Shown: positions 22,775-34,499 of the stretch, piece by piece | Position numbering within the stretch: position 1 is the first letter of the stretch | How the letters are laid out: each line of letters begins with the position of its first letter | NCBI GenBank assembly: GCA_920105625.2 | Contig: OV050030.1 | Span: 161,333,863 to 161,397,862 of the forward strand | Source of the DNA: Clusia tigrina | Lineage: Eukaryota > Arthropoda > Insecta > Diptera > Clusiidae | Direction of reading: 5' to 3' | DNA: 64,000 nt | Translations under genes and position numbers: made by a program | The notes under the pieces: model-generated | Told to the model about the DNA's origin: nothing | Databases searched by the model: none | Seen by the model: only the letters and a program-made list of their open reading frames with translations

Positions 22775-22782
22775 TGTATTGA

Positions 22783-22880
22783 ATGCTAGTGAAAATTCAT
22801 ACACATGCTTAGAACCAAATATAATATAAGTAGTACTGAATATCCAGCTGGACAGATTGTAGTTAAACAAATAGAGACCC
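22783..22880 (+). other. Remainder of A1 3' UTR after element B
   Basis: This continues the A1 3' UTR broken at 17977 and aligns with the A3 3' UTR read on the minus strand (42479-42600). The ends of A1 and A3 diverge after GTAGTTAAA, so the two copies have different 3' flanks. Confidence 0.85.
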
Positions 22881-22904
22881 AAAAAAAATAAATAATAATA
22901 ATAA

Positions 22905-23041
22905 TTTTCAGAAGGAGAAGGATTTATTATATCTCAGGTGTGGCATAACCACACATACACAATTGCAACTACTGTGTGCAACTTGTCTTGTCAATAAATC
23001 ATCTTAATTTTTAATTGAATTGACGACTACTGCCTTACTCA
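22905..23041 (+). repeat. Fold-back element right arm (M5)
   Basis: It matches the right arms at 1740-1859 and 39360-39450 (CATAACCACACATACACAATTGCAA, CAACTTGTCTTGTCAATAAAT split in two blocks) and ends with GACGACTACTGCCTTACTC, the element terminus. With M4 it brackets A1. Confidence 0.72.
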
Positions 23042-23380
23042 ATTATTCTATAATATTTAATATTTCATATTTCATTTATTTTTTTGTAATTTACAAATAA
23101 TTTTTTTTGGAATTGAGAAAATTGAGCAAATTCATCTGCCACATCGACATATTCGCGAATATTGAATATAAATCCTTTTATGTTTAAACATTGTCAATTG
23201 TAAGACCAAATATTTCATTGCAACTTGCATGTTCTGGTATCCAATAATATGAGTGTCTACGATTATAGAACACAATGAACACATGTTGATCAAGTGTGTG
23301 GTCTTGTATGAAATAACTTCAACAGACTGTTGTAAAATTTATTAAAATTGCCTTCAATTGTTTTTAATCTTGTAACCGGG
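23042..23380. other. AT-rich, nothing recognised
   Basis: About 340 bases without reading frames or repeats I can relate to other sites. Confidence 0.4.
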
Positions 23381-24150
23381 CTACGGATGTCTGCTACCGT
23401 ATTCGGGCGTATCCACACTGGTGAAAATGTATTCTTTGTGACCTGATTCATCATCAATACTGTATACTACCTGAACCGCAACTGAGTTTAGAGTCCTGAT
23501 ATAGGCTTCCCTTGTTATTCCTTTAGCATTATTTTGGTTCTCTCGAACCAAGTCATGCTCGTTGCCGCTGATGTTTGCATAGCTTATTAGGATCATCCGC
23601 ATTGTGTCCGCAGTTGAATCCGCCTATTTGTTCATGTTATCTGCCCTAGATATCTTTGGCGGCCACGCTGCTTTTTGTCTCATATTCTCGGGAGCTGCAC
23701 GTCCAGTACATATAAAGTCCGCCTCGTGGCCATACACCTGCACTCTATGCAATACGGTGTGTTGTTCCTCGCAAAGCAATCGTCCATATATAACAATACT
23801 GTGGCAAATCGATGTAGATTTCCTCTTTTGAAAGCTTGTCGAGACTTCTCGGATACATGGCTTTATTATTGTAGACACCAGGGTTATCCTCCTCTGTATA
23901 TAATTGAAATAGAATTCCTCACCTCTCTATCCACGGCAGCAGAAAAGAAAATGTCCTGTCTTGTTTCTACCTCTGTGCCTTGGGCAAACCAGCCTTACTC
24001 CAATCTACCAGCAGTTGTGCACTTATTGCCTTTTCCGCTAACTTCTCCAGAATTCCTGTTCTGCTATTCATCATTTGTATCTTAAGAGCAGCTTCTTGGG
24101 TACCCACTACAAGGGCTGCAAGGATCGAGTTGTTTAACTCCTGCAATATT
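23381..24150 (-). pseudogene. Unrecognised coding remnant
   Basis: Read leftwards, an open stretch of about 65 codons (24140-23955) has protein-like composition and an amphipathic pattern (GDKAILQELNNSILAALVVG, KLAEKAISAQLLVDW). A second frame from 23878 to 23381 follows, broken by one stop near 23601. Its first half has Cys and His spaced over 45 residues (CHSIVIYGRLLCEEQH, HRVQVYGHEADFICTG); its second half reads ISGNEHDLVRENQNNAKG and VVYSIDDESGHKEYIF. I do not recognise the family. No RT, integrase or transposase motif is seen. It may be gag of an unidentified LTR element or another mobile-element gene. Confidence 0.35.
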
Positions 24151-24680
24151 GCCTTATCTCCAACGCCATTGTACTTACTCCTATATTACCCCCGCAGATA
24201 TCCTAGAAGCTTCCCGAACGCCCTTGGGTAAATTGATATGTGTGCAACAAAGGTGTATTAACAAAATGTGTGATAAAAATGTCCTTACCAAGATACGTAA
24301 GCCCCTGAATAAAATCCTTACAAACCAAGCTTGAAACAGCGCTATCGCGCCTGTATATTGCAACTTCTTACACCAGCGCAACGGCGCCTTCCGTGGTCTT
24401 AGTATATACTTAAATTTACTTAGATACCGCTATATAACGCTATAATACTATACTTATAATTTTCCTGTTAGCACCCTACATTTCGTTAAGGGGTCATGCG
24501 TCTCTTGTTAATGGTCGAAATAACCGCAAGATCTACAGTCAATGATTTTGACATTAACACAGTGAATAGATCAGTTAATGATATCAATGCAAGCGGTCAT
24601 GCAACAGCTAATAACCAATAAAAATCATGATTATGAGTAGTTTACTTGGAAACAAATGAATAAGCTAAACAATCGTCATT
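24151..24680. other. Unassigned region
   Basis: Short overlapping frames only; part may be the decayed upstream end of the preceding remnant. Nothing can be assigned. Confidence 0.35.
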
Positions 24681-24689
24681 GTAATGTAA

Positions 24690-26440
24690 AATGGCATTAG
24701 CCAACACCAGCTAGAAATTCTGCACTTCCTCTCAAGCAACGAAATATACATTCTATTGATTTCAGACACTCATCTCACTCCGAAATTAATTTCAACATAA
24801 AAGACTATAAGTTTCATATAGTGTTGGAAAAGCACGAGGAGGCACTGGTATACTAATTAAAGATCGTATTAGGCACCACTCACTTGAAGAGAATTGCAAG
24901 GAATATCTGCAAGCCACCTCAATTTGCCCACAATACTGGGACGTCAATATACTTGTTTCCTCAGGATACTATCCACTTAGACACACTGTCACTACTTCCA
25001 AGTTCGAAAACTTTTTCAAATCACAAACCACGGAAGATTCCAGATTTATTGGATTTTGGAATAACAAAAGGACTTAACAAATCACTAATATCTACGGAAT
25101 CATGATTCAAACTGAGCACAGAATCAGTCATAATACATTTAAATAATTATGCATAAGAAACAGATCAGACTTCTCCCCTAAACAAAAATAAAATAAATAA
25201 GATGCAATTTCGTACATAATAAACTCTACTGCCAGAAAATTTTTGTTTCAAAACGCCAGATGAATTAGATTCCGCAATAGAAACATGCAATTGTATGCTT
25301 GCAGCAACAGCAATCCACGCTACAGCCCCTAAGAGCCAAACTTATGCAAAACATCATCTTCATTTCGCATTGAAAACTGGGAAAGGTAAAAGGAAGTCGT
25401 AGACGACTACAGCAAGAGTATAGATCACCAGCACTGAAGCAAAAATACACATCAGCTAAAAACACACTTTGTGATGATTTGCGAGATGAAAATGAGAGAG
25501 GTATACGGTCCTATAGAACTCTTAAAAGCTACAAATTATTTTTTACAGAAAAGAGTCAAAAACTTCAAAAAGTCTACAGAAACGGCGTCGCCTGTTGGAC
25601 TTTTTTACTGACGATGGGGAAGAAGTAATGAAGAGAAGGGTATCCGAACCTCACCCTCCCTTTCCGTTTTACAGATCCATTTGCCTGCTACCCGTTGTTT
25701 CGAAGATATTTGAGGAGCTGGTCTTAGAAAAACTAATCTGGCACTTTAGAACAATTTCACCGTTTAGTGTCGCAAATTAGAATGGTGTTCGAGGAGCAAC
25801 AATACTGCTCTTGATTTTTTCTTTATGTCGCACAAACATTTATGGCACAAGGGCCAAGTTTGCAAATAAAAACTCTTTTGCCTACCAACAATCATAGTCT
25901 CTTATGAATTCTACCTGCAGGGAAGAAGTTTCCAAGTCAAGTGCAAAGATTACCTTTCACCAGAAATGGATATTATTACCATAAGTAAAAAAAATTACCA
26001 TAATATCAGGAAGTAAAGTACTTGGGAATCCACATTGATAGCAGAATAATTTAGAAGAAACACATAGAAGCTAAAATAACTCAAATGCAGTTAAAAGCCA
26101 TCTCTCTGATTTGGTTGATCAATATAAGATCAAAGATGTGTCCAGAATATAAAATAATCATTTAAAAGTGATAATTAAACCAATATTGACATAAAGTGTG
26201 CAAATGTGGGTAAGCGCGAAAACATCAAATCTGGAGTTTACACAAAGAGCACAGTCTTAGATTCTAAGGAGAGTTACTGGCGCATCATGGTTTGTGAAAA
26301 ATAAACACATCCACCGTGATGTCGGTATAGACATAACACAAAAATACCAGAACCGGCTATAAAACCATACAAATCTTCCTGCAAGAACACTACTCCAAAA
26401 GATCATGCTTTTACTCTCCTGAACTTGTGTTTTCATATTT
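24690..26440 (+). pseudogene. Jockey-type ORF2 relic (element E)
   Basis: Decayed endonuclease comes first: YILLISDTHLTPK near 24760, ARGGTGILIKDRI near 24830, and RKIPDLLDFGITKGLNKSL at 25039-25100. Then a linker rich in basic residues, an RT patch (YRSICLLPVVSKIFEELVL at 25660-25730) and a thumb (YLGIHIDSRI near 26020, EAKITQMQLKAI). Many stops and frameshifts, and most of the RT palm including the FADD box is deleted between 25800 and 26000. The order matches element C more closely than A or B (QMQLKA against HIKLKA in C). No gag is recognised upstream. Confidence 0.72.
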
Positions 26441-26499
26441 GTTAATTATTTCTAGTATATAAGTAATATAGTAATAATTTAGTTTTAATAGTTTGCGCC

Positions 26500-27980
26500 A
26501 AGAACGACACAGCGACCTAAAAGTTCTTTTGTGTCATACTACATTTGTCATTAATGACCCATGTGATCGCAACTGTCCCATCTACTATGCCCTATAGGTT
26601 TAGTACCGGCATTTTTTCCGTAATGCTATGCATTCCGTCCGTGTGGTGATGTCGAAGCGTCACAATTAAAGTTATCAGGTTCTTTTCTACCTAGATGTTC
26701 CTTCTCTAAAGAAAGGAAGTAGTTGAAAGTCATATTCTTTCATTATCTTTTCCGCTTTATGAAAGAATTTGAGAATGTCCATAATAGAAGCATTCTTTAT
26801 TTCCTCCAGAGCCATCTATTCGCGGTCGAATATGCTCATTCTAGTTCTTGCCAACGCAATGCAGTTGCAAAGTATGTGCACTTTGGCTTCCTTTTCTTCT
26901 ATACAGAGCCGACACTCCGTATCATCAAGAATGTGGATTTTCGTCAGGCGATATTTCAGGTAGTAATGACCTGATAGAAATCCTACTAATTTTCCTGTCT
27001 GCTTTGCACATATTGAGCAGTTCTTGTAGATAAATGGATTTACCAGTCTTTTGGCTTCGTGAAGTCCCTCATTAGCCTCCGCCCAGTTGATACCACAATA
27101 TGGCTCTGGACCTATGAGGCTTGCGCGGAACCGGCCGTAGCTAGTTCGTCAGCAATTTCGTTGGCTTCGTTCCCCGAGTGAACCAGGATTTGTTGCACCT
27201 AATGTTTGTAGGTTGTTGAAACATTCTTCCACCAGTTTCGATTCTAAAGAATATGAAGCTAATGCCTATAATGCAGCTTGACTATCTGAATAGATAGCTA
27301 TGTGTGCGCCCTTAATACCCCTTTTCAGATTTGTCCTTCGAAGATTGAGACTGCTTCAATTTCAGCCTGGAAGACGCTATGTCACCTGCCCATTAGTTCT
27401 GAGATTTTGATATTTGGTCCAAGACCCGTGCACCGACTCCGGTTTTTGTTTTTGAATCGTCTGTGAACCATTCTAGACTTCTATGGTCGACCGAAAGTCC
27501 TCCTATGTCCTATTCATCACGGTCTGAGATAGTAATCTCAAAATTGCGATCAAACTGTCGTTTTGGGATCATATAATCCGTTCTTTAGCAGATTATATTT
27601 TGATCTGGTACGTTTTTTAAAATATTATAATATCCATAGTCGTGAGGTTCTTGTCTAGACAAGGATTTCATCTTACATGTGCTTCTAGCAACACATTTTT
27701 TCACGAATGTATGTAGTGGGGATAATCCGTTTATATCCTCAAAAGTAGCGGTTGGGCAGCTTCGCATGGCACCTTGTCTTTGAAAACTTGTAAGTATTTT
27801 CTTGTGTTGTCTTCAGCCACCATACAAGGGATGCATTGGTAATGATTGGTCTAACCATCATTACATACATCCAGTATATCATTTTAGAGTCTAGATCCCA
27901 TGTTCTACCAAAGAGACTTCGACAGGCCCACATTGCTCCTGTGGCTTTGTTTATCACCGAATTTAGGTGAGAGTTCATTA
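26500..27980 (-). pseudogene. LOA/I-type non-LTR ORF2 relic: RT end and RNase H
   Basis: The frame 27978-27739 (LNSVINKATGAMWACRSLFG, KMIYWMYVMMVRPIITNAS, LVWW) is the RT C-terminus typical of elements with a downstream RNase H. Further left come an RNase H end (VHSGNEANEIADELATAGS near 27190-27140) and the tail GPEPYCGINWAEANEG, TGKLVGFLSGHYYLKYRL, TECRLCIEEKEAKVHILCNC with a C-x2-C...H...C cluster (26990-26850). Stops and frameshifts separate the blocks. LOA/I clades combine endonuclease, RT and RNase H; the first domains are lost here. Confidence 0.75.
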
Positions 27981-30339
27981 CGTTTTTGCTTATCTATTTG
28001 GTAAACCTCATAAACCAAACTGCTATAAAAGTTTTTAGAAATAATATTATTAGACAAGTGGCATACAAATTTTTTATATTAGTTTTTTAAATTTTTATAA
28101 ATAAGGTTGAAAGATATTAACAAAGTAAGATTGTAAGAATATGAGAATGTGAAAATGTTTAAATGTAAGCGTGATTGAGCAGTTGCATTGAGAGCTACAA
28201 TTATGTAATCCGCAAGTACACCCTCGTTTGCTATAATACTATTATGACCAGTTGCAGCAATACTATTAAGCCCTATACAAACTGCCAGTGAAACCACTTA
28301 AAGGAGTTTTGCAATCTTTACTACATTAGAAAAAATTTATCATAAAAATTTCTTTTGATTTTTTACAATGATGCAGCAAAGAACCACACAAGTTGACGAA
28401 CGGAATTTCCGTTTTTCATTTGCCATCTCTAGATTAAAATTTTGGTGTTTTGTGAGAGCGACTAGAAGCATTTTCAGCAACTGGTATGGCGTGTCTCACT
28501 GCAGTCGTTGCTACAACAAATATATTCCAAAGCTATTGAGGAACTGATTGTATGGATGAGCTGTTATTTTCAAATTTGGAGTACTGTATATTCGAAAAAT
28601 TGTTATGGTATCAGCCATATGTACGAACATTATTTCAATAAACTTCAATTATTTGATGTTTTACTGTAGCCGCAATAAGTATTCAAAATCAACAAATGCT
28701 TTATCTTCTCTATGCTTTGTATCCACTAACTGTAAATAGTGCAGCCTAATTCCGTTTACATTCCAGTGACAGGATATGAGTGTGTTTATTTTTTTTCATT
28801 AAAAACTAGAGGATTGTCGTTTGGATTCTTGCATTATTCTCTGTATTGAAACAAAAAATTCATAAATGCTTGTTTGAGGAACGAGAGCTATTGATTTCTG
28901 GGTTTACACATGGAGGCGTCATTTTAACTACATTTACATAGCTTAATTTTTTTCTACCCTACAAATCAATTACTTGCTTCCCAAAGTCTATTATTGATCT
29001 TACTTGTTTCAAAAGAGCAAGTATAACGCATATTCCAAGTCTGCTTGATATTTAGTTGCTTTGAACTTAGTTGTTGCTCCGAAATAAAAGACAAGCAGAA
29101 CTGGAAAAGAATTATTATAGGGAAGAAGGGGAACATATTGGCTTATAAGAGTCTCTACCTACTGAATAAGTGAATTTTAAAATTTGGAGATGAAAAGAGT
29201 TAGATAATGCATATTTTTAACCATTATTGCATGAGCAGTTTGTGGTGGGGTATATTTATCTCTTTGAAGTGAAAAAAATAAATAAAATCGGTTATTGTAC
29301 GCTGCCAGAAATGTAAGTATTAATTAAACATAGAAATATAAAATAATTTTAGTTTGTGAATCACTCTACTGAAAACTACAAAATATAATTATGAAGTAGG
29401 AGAAAAATACAATTGATTTTTATCATATTTCAATTGAAAAATGGTCTGCTATCTACAACATTCGCATTTGATTGGTGGAGGCTTGGATTTTCTAAATATG
29501 GTCCACACTTTCTTGTTCGTTTGCTAACATAGACTTGCAGAGATTCACTTTGTAGCAAATAACTTGAAAGTGCAAATTTATCAGCTGTGCATTACTCCAC
29601 AAATTTTTTTATGCCATACAAAATATATTACAATTTGTTCAAAACGATTGGGTGGCTGAGGGGATCTATCTCGAAGTAAGCTATTGTGAAAAGATGATGA
29701 AACCTGCGTCATTTATTTACTATTTTATTTAAATGAGCTATGTACGATTGAATGCCCTTTAGGATGACTGATAGTTGTTAAAAGTATCTATTTTCAATCA
29801 CTGTGAAAAATAGTGAACTTTGAAAGTCCCTTTGGTCAGTTGACAGCAGTGAAATTTTGCTCAAATCTGGTTCAAACTAAAGTAATCAGCAGCTTATATA
29901 TATATTGTGGCTCAATCAGCATAGCTTATTTTGCTAGGTAGCTATCTCTAGACCCAGATTTCCATTGTTTTAAATATTAACATTCGTGTAACATACTGCA
30001 TGATCGTTCGTGGATCGCCCCTAAGCTAATAAAGTAGTTTTTTCGAAACAGTTCACAAAGGTATGAAAATGGACATTGCAACACTAGCATCCTCCGGCAT
30101 CTTAGTAGAATTAACGGCTGGCTGCATATATATTTTAATACAATCCATGTTTTAAATTTTGTAGAATTGTTGATATATTAGATTTACTAACAGTTTTCAC
30201 TAATTACAGAAAAGACACATTTTTTTTGTCGGATGATCAAGACATACGAGCATATAGCACTCAGACCACAAGACATCCTTTGTACAATATTTGTTGTCCG
30301 ATTTTTATTCTTCTTTGAATATATAGGATCTGTGAAAAA
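27981..30339. other. Mostly unassigned, possible Jockey gag/ORF2 junction near 28750
   Basis: Over 2.3 kb with no long frame. On the minus strand near 28795-28745 the phrase ISCHWNVNGIR resembles the endonuclease start (WNANGL), and a hydrophobic gag-end-like patch precedes it at 28880-28800. This is suggestive only. The rest is AT-rich. Confidence 0.3.
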
Positions 30340-31020
30340 ACCTTAATAGATCTTGTATCCCTAAGTAGCCAAAATTTGAGCTACTTTTGATATAGTGCCC
30401 CGAATACCTCGAACCTGATTTTATCGAAAGCAGGAACGAGCACAAAAAGTTGTGAGCCCTCTCATCGTCCTCTCGATAAGCCCTGCAAAATTATACTGTT
30501 TGCTCTGCATATCAATGGCATATTGTTAGCCCACGGATTGTGTGGTGATCAGCCGTTCTACAAGATGAATACTGACTCTCTTACAAATTAATCCTTGACG
30601 TTTTCTCGGATTTCACCATAGTCCTTTCGGTGCCCCTGAAGGTTTACCATTTGCAATTCTGTGTAAGGGCAATCCAATAAAAATAACCTAATGACAGCAA
30701 AATATAGGGGACAAACAGATTACGGACCAGAAAAACTGTTATCCATTATTCTCTAGTTTATCCACAACTTCACTCGCCTATGTGTCTGGAATTCATATTA
30801 GCATCAGACTATTATGTTTTCCAACATAATTTAATCTGGATTTGCACAACAGCACTAGCTTGCCGTTGACAAGGGAATGGAGAAAGACTTTCAGCGTGGC
30901 CTGACTGTCACTGCTGAAGAAAATGCTTCTGCGACACTATCTGCTTTCCACCACATAGTCCATCTGAAACACAGAAACTTGATGACCAAGCGCGTAATGA
31001 AGCTGGTCACAAAAACTCCA
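30340..31020 (-). pseudogene. LOA/I-type RNase H relic
   Basis: Minus-strand text reads IFFSSDSQATLKVFLHSLVN, then GKLV, KSRLNYVGKHNSLMLIWIPDT, then ASEVVDKLE, FFGPEPVCPLYFAVIR and a decayed tail. The order and the SDSQA and GPEP patches match the RNase H and post-RNase H region of LOA/I-type ORF2. Upstream RT is absent and stops are frequent. Confidence 0.6.
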
Positions 31021-31393
31021 GAATCCGAATCAATATAGTTTCGTTGAAAATACGACAGTGCTATCGGCATAGATATATTACTCTAAAACTTCTATAAACT
31101 TGCAAGTTTTCTATCGAAATAATATGCTATCCAGAACCCACGAATTTCGTTTATCAGATTACTATTATAATATTTTTCATCAAATAATTGTTGATGCCGG
31201 TATATATTTTTCTAATTATATTATATGCAAAATAATGAAAAAAATACTACTAGTTTCAAATTGAGCTCACACTTAATTGTAAGAATTTGTAAGAATTTTT
31301 GTAAATCTTATAACTAATATATTTAGATGAAAATTGGTCTTTCGATATGTAGTCAAAACTGTATGGAATGCGTTAAAAGAACTCTAATAATAT
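31021..31393. other. AT-rich spacer before LTR element
   Basis: No frame or repeat recognised. Confidence 0.4.
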
Positions 31394-31974
31394 TGAAACG
31401 TGATTACATATCAGTGAAACGGGATTGCATACTTTTATGATTCCATCTGGAGATTGAGAATGAGTGCCCCCTGTGAGTCAAGATGTGAACTATTCGAATA
31501 AAAGCTTATTCAAGAACCATCTGTCGGTAATGTCAAAAAGAATATTCTCGACTTCTGTCGAAGTGGATAGAAACTTCTAGCAACTTCGAGAATAGCGTGG
31601 ATTTTTCTACTCCAACCATTCGAAACTATAAAAACGACAAGATCGTTCATAGACGCACGCAGTGGATCGGAGATCGTAACAGTGTGTACATCAGGCATTT
31701 TAATCGAAGCAGCAGGACTAGCAGTAGTGTGATTTTGTAAAGTGATGAAATTCATTGTGAAATGAAGTACAAATTGTAAAGAAGTAAACTTTAAGTCTAA
31801 CGTTAAATGTGTAAATAGCAATAGTTAAATAAAGTTAGTTATTTTAATTTAACCAGCGATTGTTTGATTACTACACCATCCAGTGGTACGAATCCAAGTA
31901 CAGAGAGTTAGAGTAAATTGTCAAGAGGGCAATTTCTTAACAGAGTAAATTGTCAAGACGGCAATTTCGTTACA
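31394..31974 (+). repeat. 5' LTR of the pol-deleted element
   Basis: It starts TGAAACG and ends TTACA. A direct repeat (GTGAAACG-GATT-CATA) lies at its start. AATAAAG near 31830 fits a poly(A) signal. The LTRs differ at several sites per 100 bases in the parts compared by eye, so the insertion is not recent. Confidence 0.9.
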
Positions 31975-31993
31975 ATTGGTGTCAGAAGTGGCA
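31975..31993 (+). promoter_or_regulatory. Primer-binding site, tRNA-Leu type
   Basis: TTGGTGTCAGAAGTGG directly follows the 5' LTR. TGG begins the complement of a tRNA CCA end, and the rest fits a GTCAGAA-type tRNA-Leu acceptor. mdg3-like Gypsy elements use such a site. Confidence 0.7.
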
Positions 31994-32013
31994 TTGTGTA
32001 TCTGTAATAAACA

Positions 32014-33176
32014 ATGGTTAAATTTGAAAAACTGCGATTGGAGCAGCTCAAGAAGGAGTTTGAGCGCTTAAATTTGCAAACACAAGGGCTTAAAGCGGAG
32101 CTGCACGTGCGATTAAGAAGCGCTTTAGTCGAGCAGGGTATAGACGTCGATGAGCATGAATTCCAATGTGAAGAGGCAACGACATCTCGATACGAAGAGA
32201 AACCGCAAGAAACTAACACGGGTAACTTGGACATGAGCATACTCATCGGGGTAATGGAATCCTTCAAACAGGATGAAAAGATGTAGCAGCAGTTACAACA
32301 CCATGCTCAAGAAGCCGAAGAGTGAATGCAGCAACGATTAGAACAACATGCTCAAACAGTTGATGCGATTATGCAGAAGCACTTCGAGCAATACGATGAG
32401 GATATACACCAGCGTTTACAATGCTCCAGCAGTCAAAAACGATGTCAAGGAACAGTTACAGCAGAGTGAAACGCGATTTACTTAACTAGCGGAACAGAAC
32501 TCACAGCAGAAGAATGAAATGTCCGAGATGGTGGACAGGAAGGTTTGTGACGTTGGGACCCGGCAGGAGTCGTTCGAAGGATTTGTGGAACAAAAATCCA
32601 ATGCGAATGAGCAAAGGCAGAACGAAACTGAAGCTGCTGCCAGCACAGGTGGTTGGAGTAATCGCGAAGTGCTGGCACCATTGGCTATGTCATTGAAAGT
32701 TGCTGATGTACTGCCGAATATCGCAGAGGGTGAGAGAGACTGTTATGAAAACGTGATGAATGCCATTCAGCGGTGGAGTGGTGAGTCTTTTCAACAGGAT
32801 GTGGCGGAGGTGGAGCAGTCCAGGCGAGATTGAGAGAAGTATGATGGATACTTTCGTATGTGGTATTCCCGATGCGAAAATGGACTGTTCAGCGATGACA
32901 AATCCAAAAGCTAAATGTATGGAACAGTGGCTGGCGCTTAAACGTTTGAGAGAGCGGCCGTGGTGTGCCAGCCAGTATGCAGACCCCGTCAGGTGCAAGT
33001 TGGAAGTGGACAGGGTTGCACGGGCAAGTGCCTTGCCTCCGGTGAGGTTGGATACGCGGCTCGCGGTTGTCGGTTGTCGGTTGTCTCCCATAACATGCAG
33101 CCCCGGAATCATCGTTTCTCAGATCGCACGGAAAGTCAGATGCCTAATTGCTGACAGTGCGATAAGCGAGGAGTAG
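32014..33176 (+). pseudogene. Gag with N-terminal SAP-like domain, broken
   Basis: The first frame, 32014-32286 (90 codons), carries a SAP-like helix pair: KLRLEQLKKEFERLNLQTQG followed by LKAELHVRLRSAL (residues about 5-37). SAP modules bind AT-rich DNA. TAG at 32284 and TGA at 32323 interrupt a Gln-rich coiled region (QQLQHHAQEAEE, IMQKHFEQYDEDIHQRLQ). A second frame at 32519-32833 reads LAMSLKVADVLPNIAEGERD and FQQDVAEVEQSRR, the capsid-like core of this gag type. Decayed text continues to about 33176, with a possible C-x2-C remnant of a zinc knuckle near 33150. Confidence 0.75.
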
Positions 33177-33309
33177 TAGTATATAAGCAGACGAAGAATG
33201 GACTAAAAAAAAATCATCTACAGTACTTCGATGCAGCAGTTGCATACCTGAAAAATGCGAAGAGCTCAATCAAATTCATGGAAACAGCAGAAATCGTACA
33301 CAACTGATG

Positions 33310-33595
33310 AGCGATAAAATGAAAGCCAGATATGATGCACTAGTAAACTCTACGGGATTTCGGGAAAGGCAATTAGTTATGCTTCATTATCCGCAAAGAA
33401 AAAAAGGGATTAATCGCCAAAACTGCAAACACACTGGGAAGGGCCTTATAAGGTGATAAAGCGGCTCAACGATGTAGTATACCGCATCCAGTTGGCGAGA
33501 AATGTCAGGAGCCAAATGAAAGTCGTTCATTTAGAGAGGCTATCTCCTTATAAAGGTTGCAGTACTATCCTTATTCGGGGCGAACAAGATTAAGC
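33310..33595 (+). pseudogene. Integrase C-terminal (GPY/F) remnant
   Basis: KARYDALVNSTGFRERQLVM is followed, after a shift, by WEGPYKVIKRLNDVVYRIQL and MKVVHLERLSPYKG. This is the GPY/F end of a Gypsy-type integrase. It joins directly to decayed gag, so more than 3 kb of pol is deleted. The purine tract AAGCGGAGGGCAG (33592-33604) follows. Confidence 0.8.
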
Positions 33596-33604
33596 GGAGG
33601 GCAG

Positions 33605-34186
33605 TGAAACGTGATTACATATCAGTGAAACGGGACTGCATACTTTTAGGATCCCATCTGAAGATTGAGAATGAGTGTCCCCTGTGAGTCAAGATGCGAA
33701 CTATTCGAATAAAAGCTAATTCAAGAACCATCTGTCGGTAATGTCAAAAAGAATATTCTCGACTTCTGTCGAAGTGGATAGAAACTTCTAGCAACTTCGA
33801 GAATAGCGTGGAATTTTCTACTCCAACCATTCGAAAACTATAAAAATGACAAGACCGTTCATAGACGCACGCAGTAGATCAGAGATCGTAGCAGTGTGTA
33901 CATCAGGCATTTTAAACGAAGCAGCAGCATTAGCAGTATTGTGATTTTGTAAAGTGATGAAATTCATTGTGAAATAAAGTAAAAATTGTAAAGAAGTAAA
34001 CTTTAAGCCTAACGTTAAATGTGTAAATAGCAATAGTTAAATAAAGTGAGTTATTCTAATTTAACCAGCAATTGTTTGATTACTACACCATCCAGTGGTA
34101 AGAATCCGAGTACAGAGAGTTAGAGGAAATTGTCAAGAGGGCAATTTCGTAACAGAGTGAATTGTCAAGAGGGCAATTTCGTAACA
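33605..34186 (+). repeat. 3' LTR of the pol-deleted element
   Basis: It begins TGAAACG right after the polypurine tract and ends GTAACA before the ATAT duplication. It aligns along its whole length with 31394-31974, including the twin GAGGGCAATTTCGTAACA-like blocks at its end. Confidence 0.9.
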
Positions 34187-34499
34187 ATATGTACAAATTA
34201 TAGTGTATAATTATTATAATCATTTAGCTCAGGAAAATAAACGATTATTATGTATTTCAGTAATGATAAGTTGGATTAGGTTGTGAAGGCTTCCACTCGG
34301 AGACATCTGTGTCCATTGTAAGAGCCTTCAAAAGTGCCGCATGGTCAAAGCAGGTATACTCGTCCTTACCCTCGATTTCCGTAAACACCGGAATCCATTT
34401 GGTTTTCCAGATGAAAATGAGAATATCCGATAAATCCACTTTAATTATCTCTGTAAAGCTAAAAGAAGAAGCGCGACCCCAAACATTGAAGTCATTTCA

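Larger units (their letters stand above)
12623..22880 (+). mobile_element. Jockey-type non-LTR element A1, interrupted by solo LTR and element B
   Basis: A1 occupies 12623-12853, 14312-17977 and 22783-about 22880. It holds gag, an inter-ORF segment, endonuclease, linker, RT and 3' UTR. Its 3' end is recognised because the rest of its 3' UTR (AATGCTAGTGAAAATTC through CCAGCTGGACAGATTG) reappears after B's poly(A), matching copy A3 at 42479-42600. It is 5'-truncated within gag. Both ORFs carry frameshifts and stops. Confidence 0.88.
31394..34186 (+). mobile_element. Gypsy-type LTR element with pol almost fully deleted
   Basis: Two LTRs of about 581 bases bound a 1.63-kb interior; target duplication ATAT (31390-31393 and 34187-34190). 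PBS and polypurine tract are kept. Inside are a broken gag with a SAP-like domain and only the extreme C-terminus of integrase. Protease, RT, RNase H and the integrase core are missing. The copy could only move with enzymes from a related element. Confidence 0.9.
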
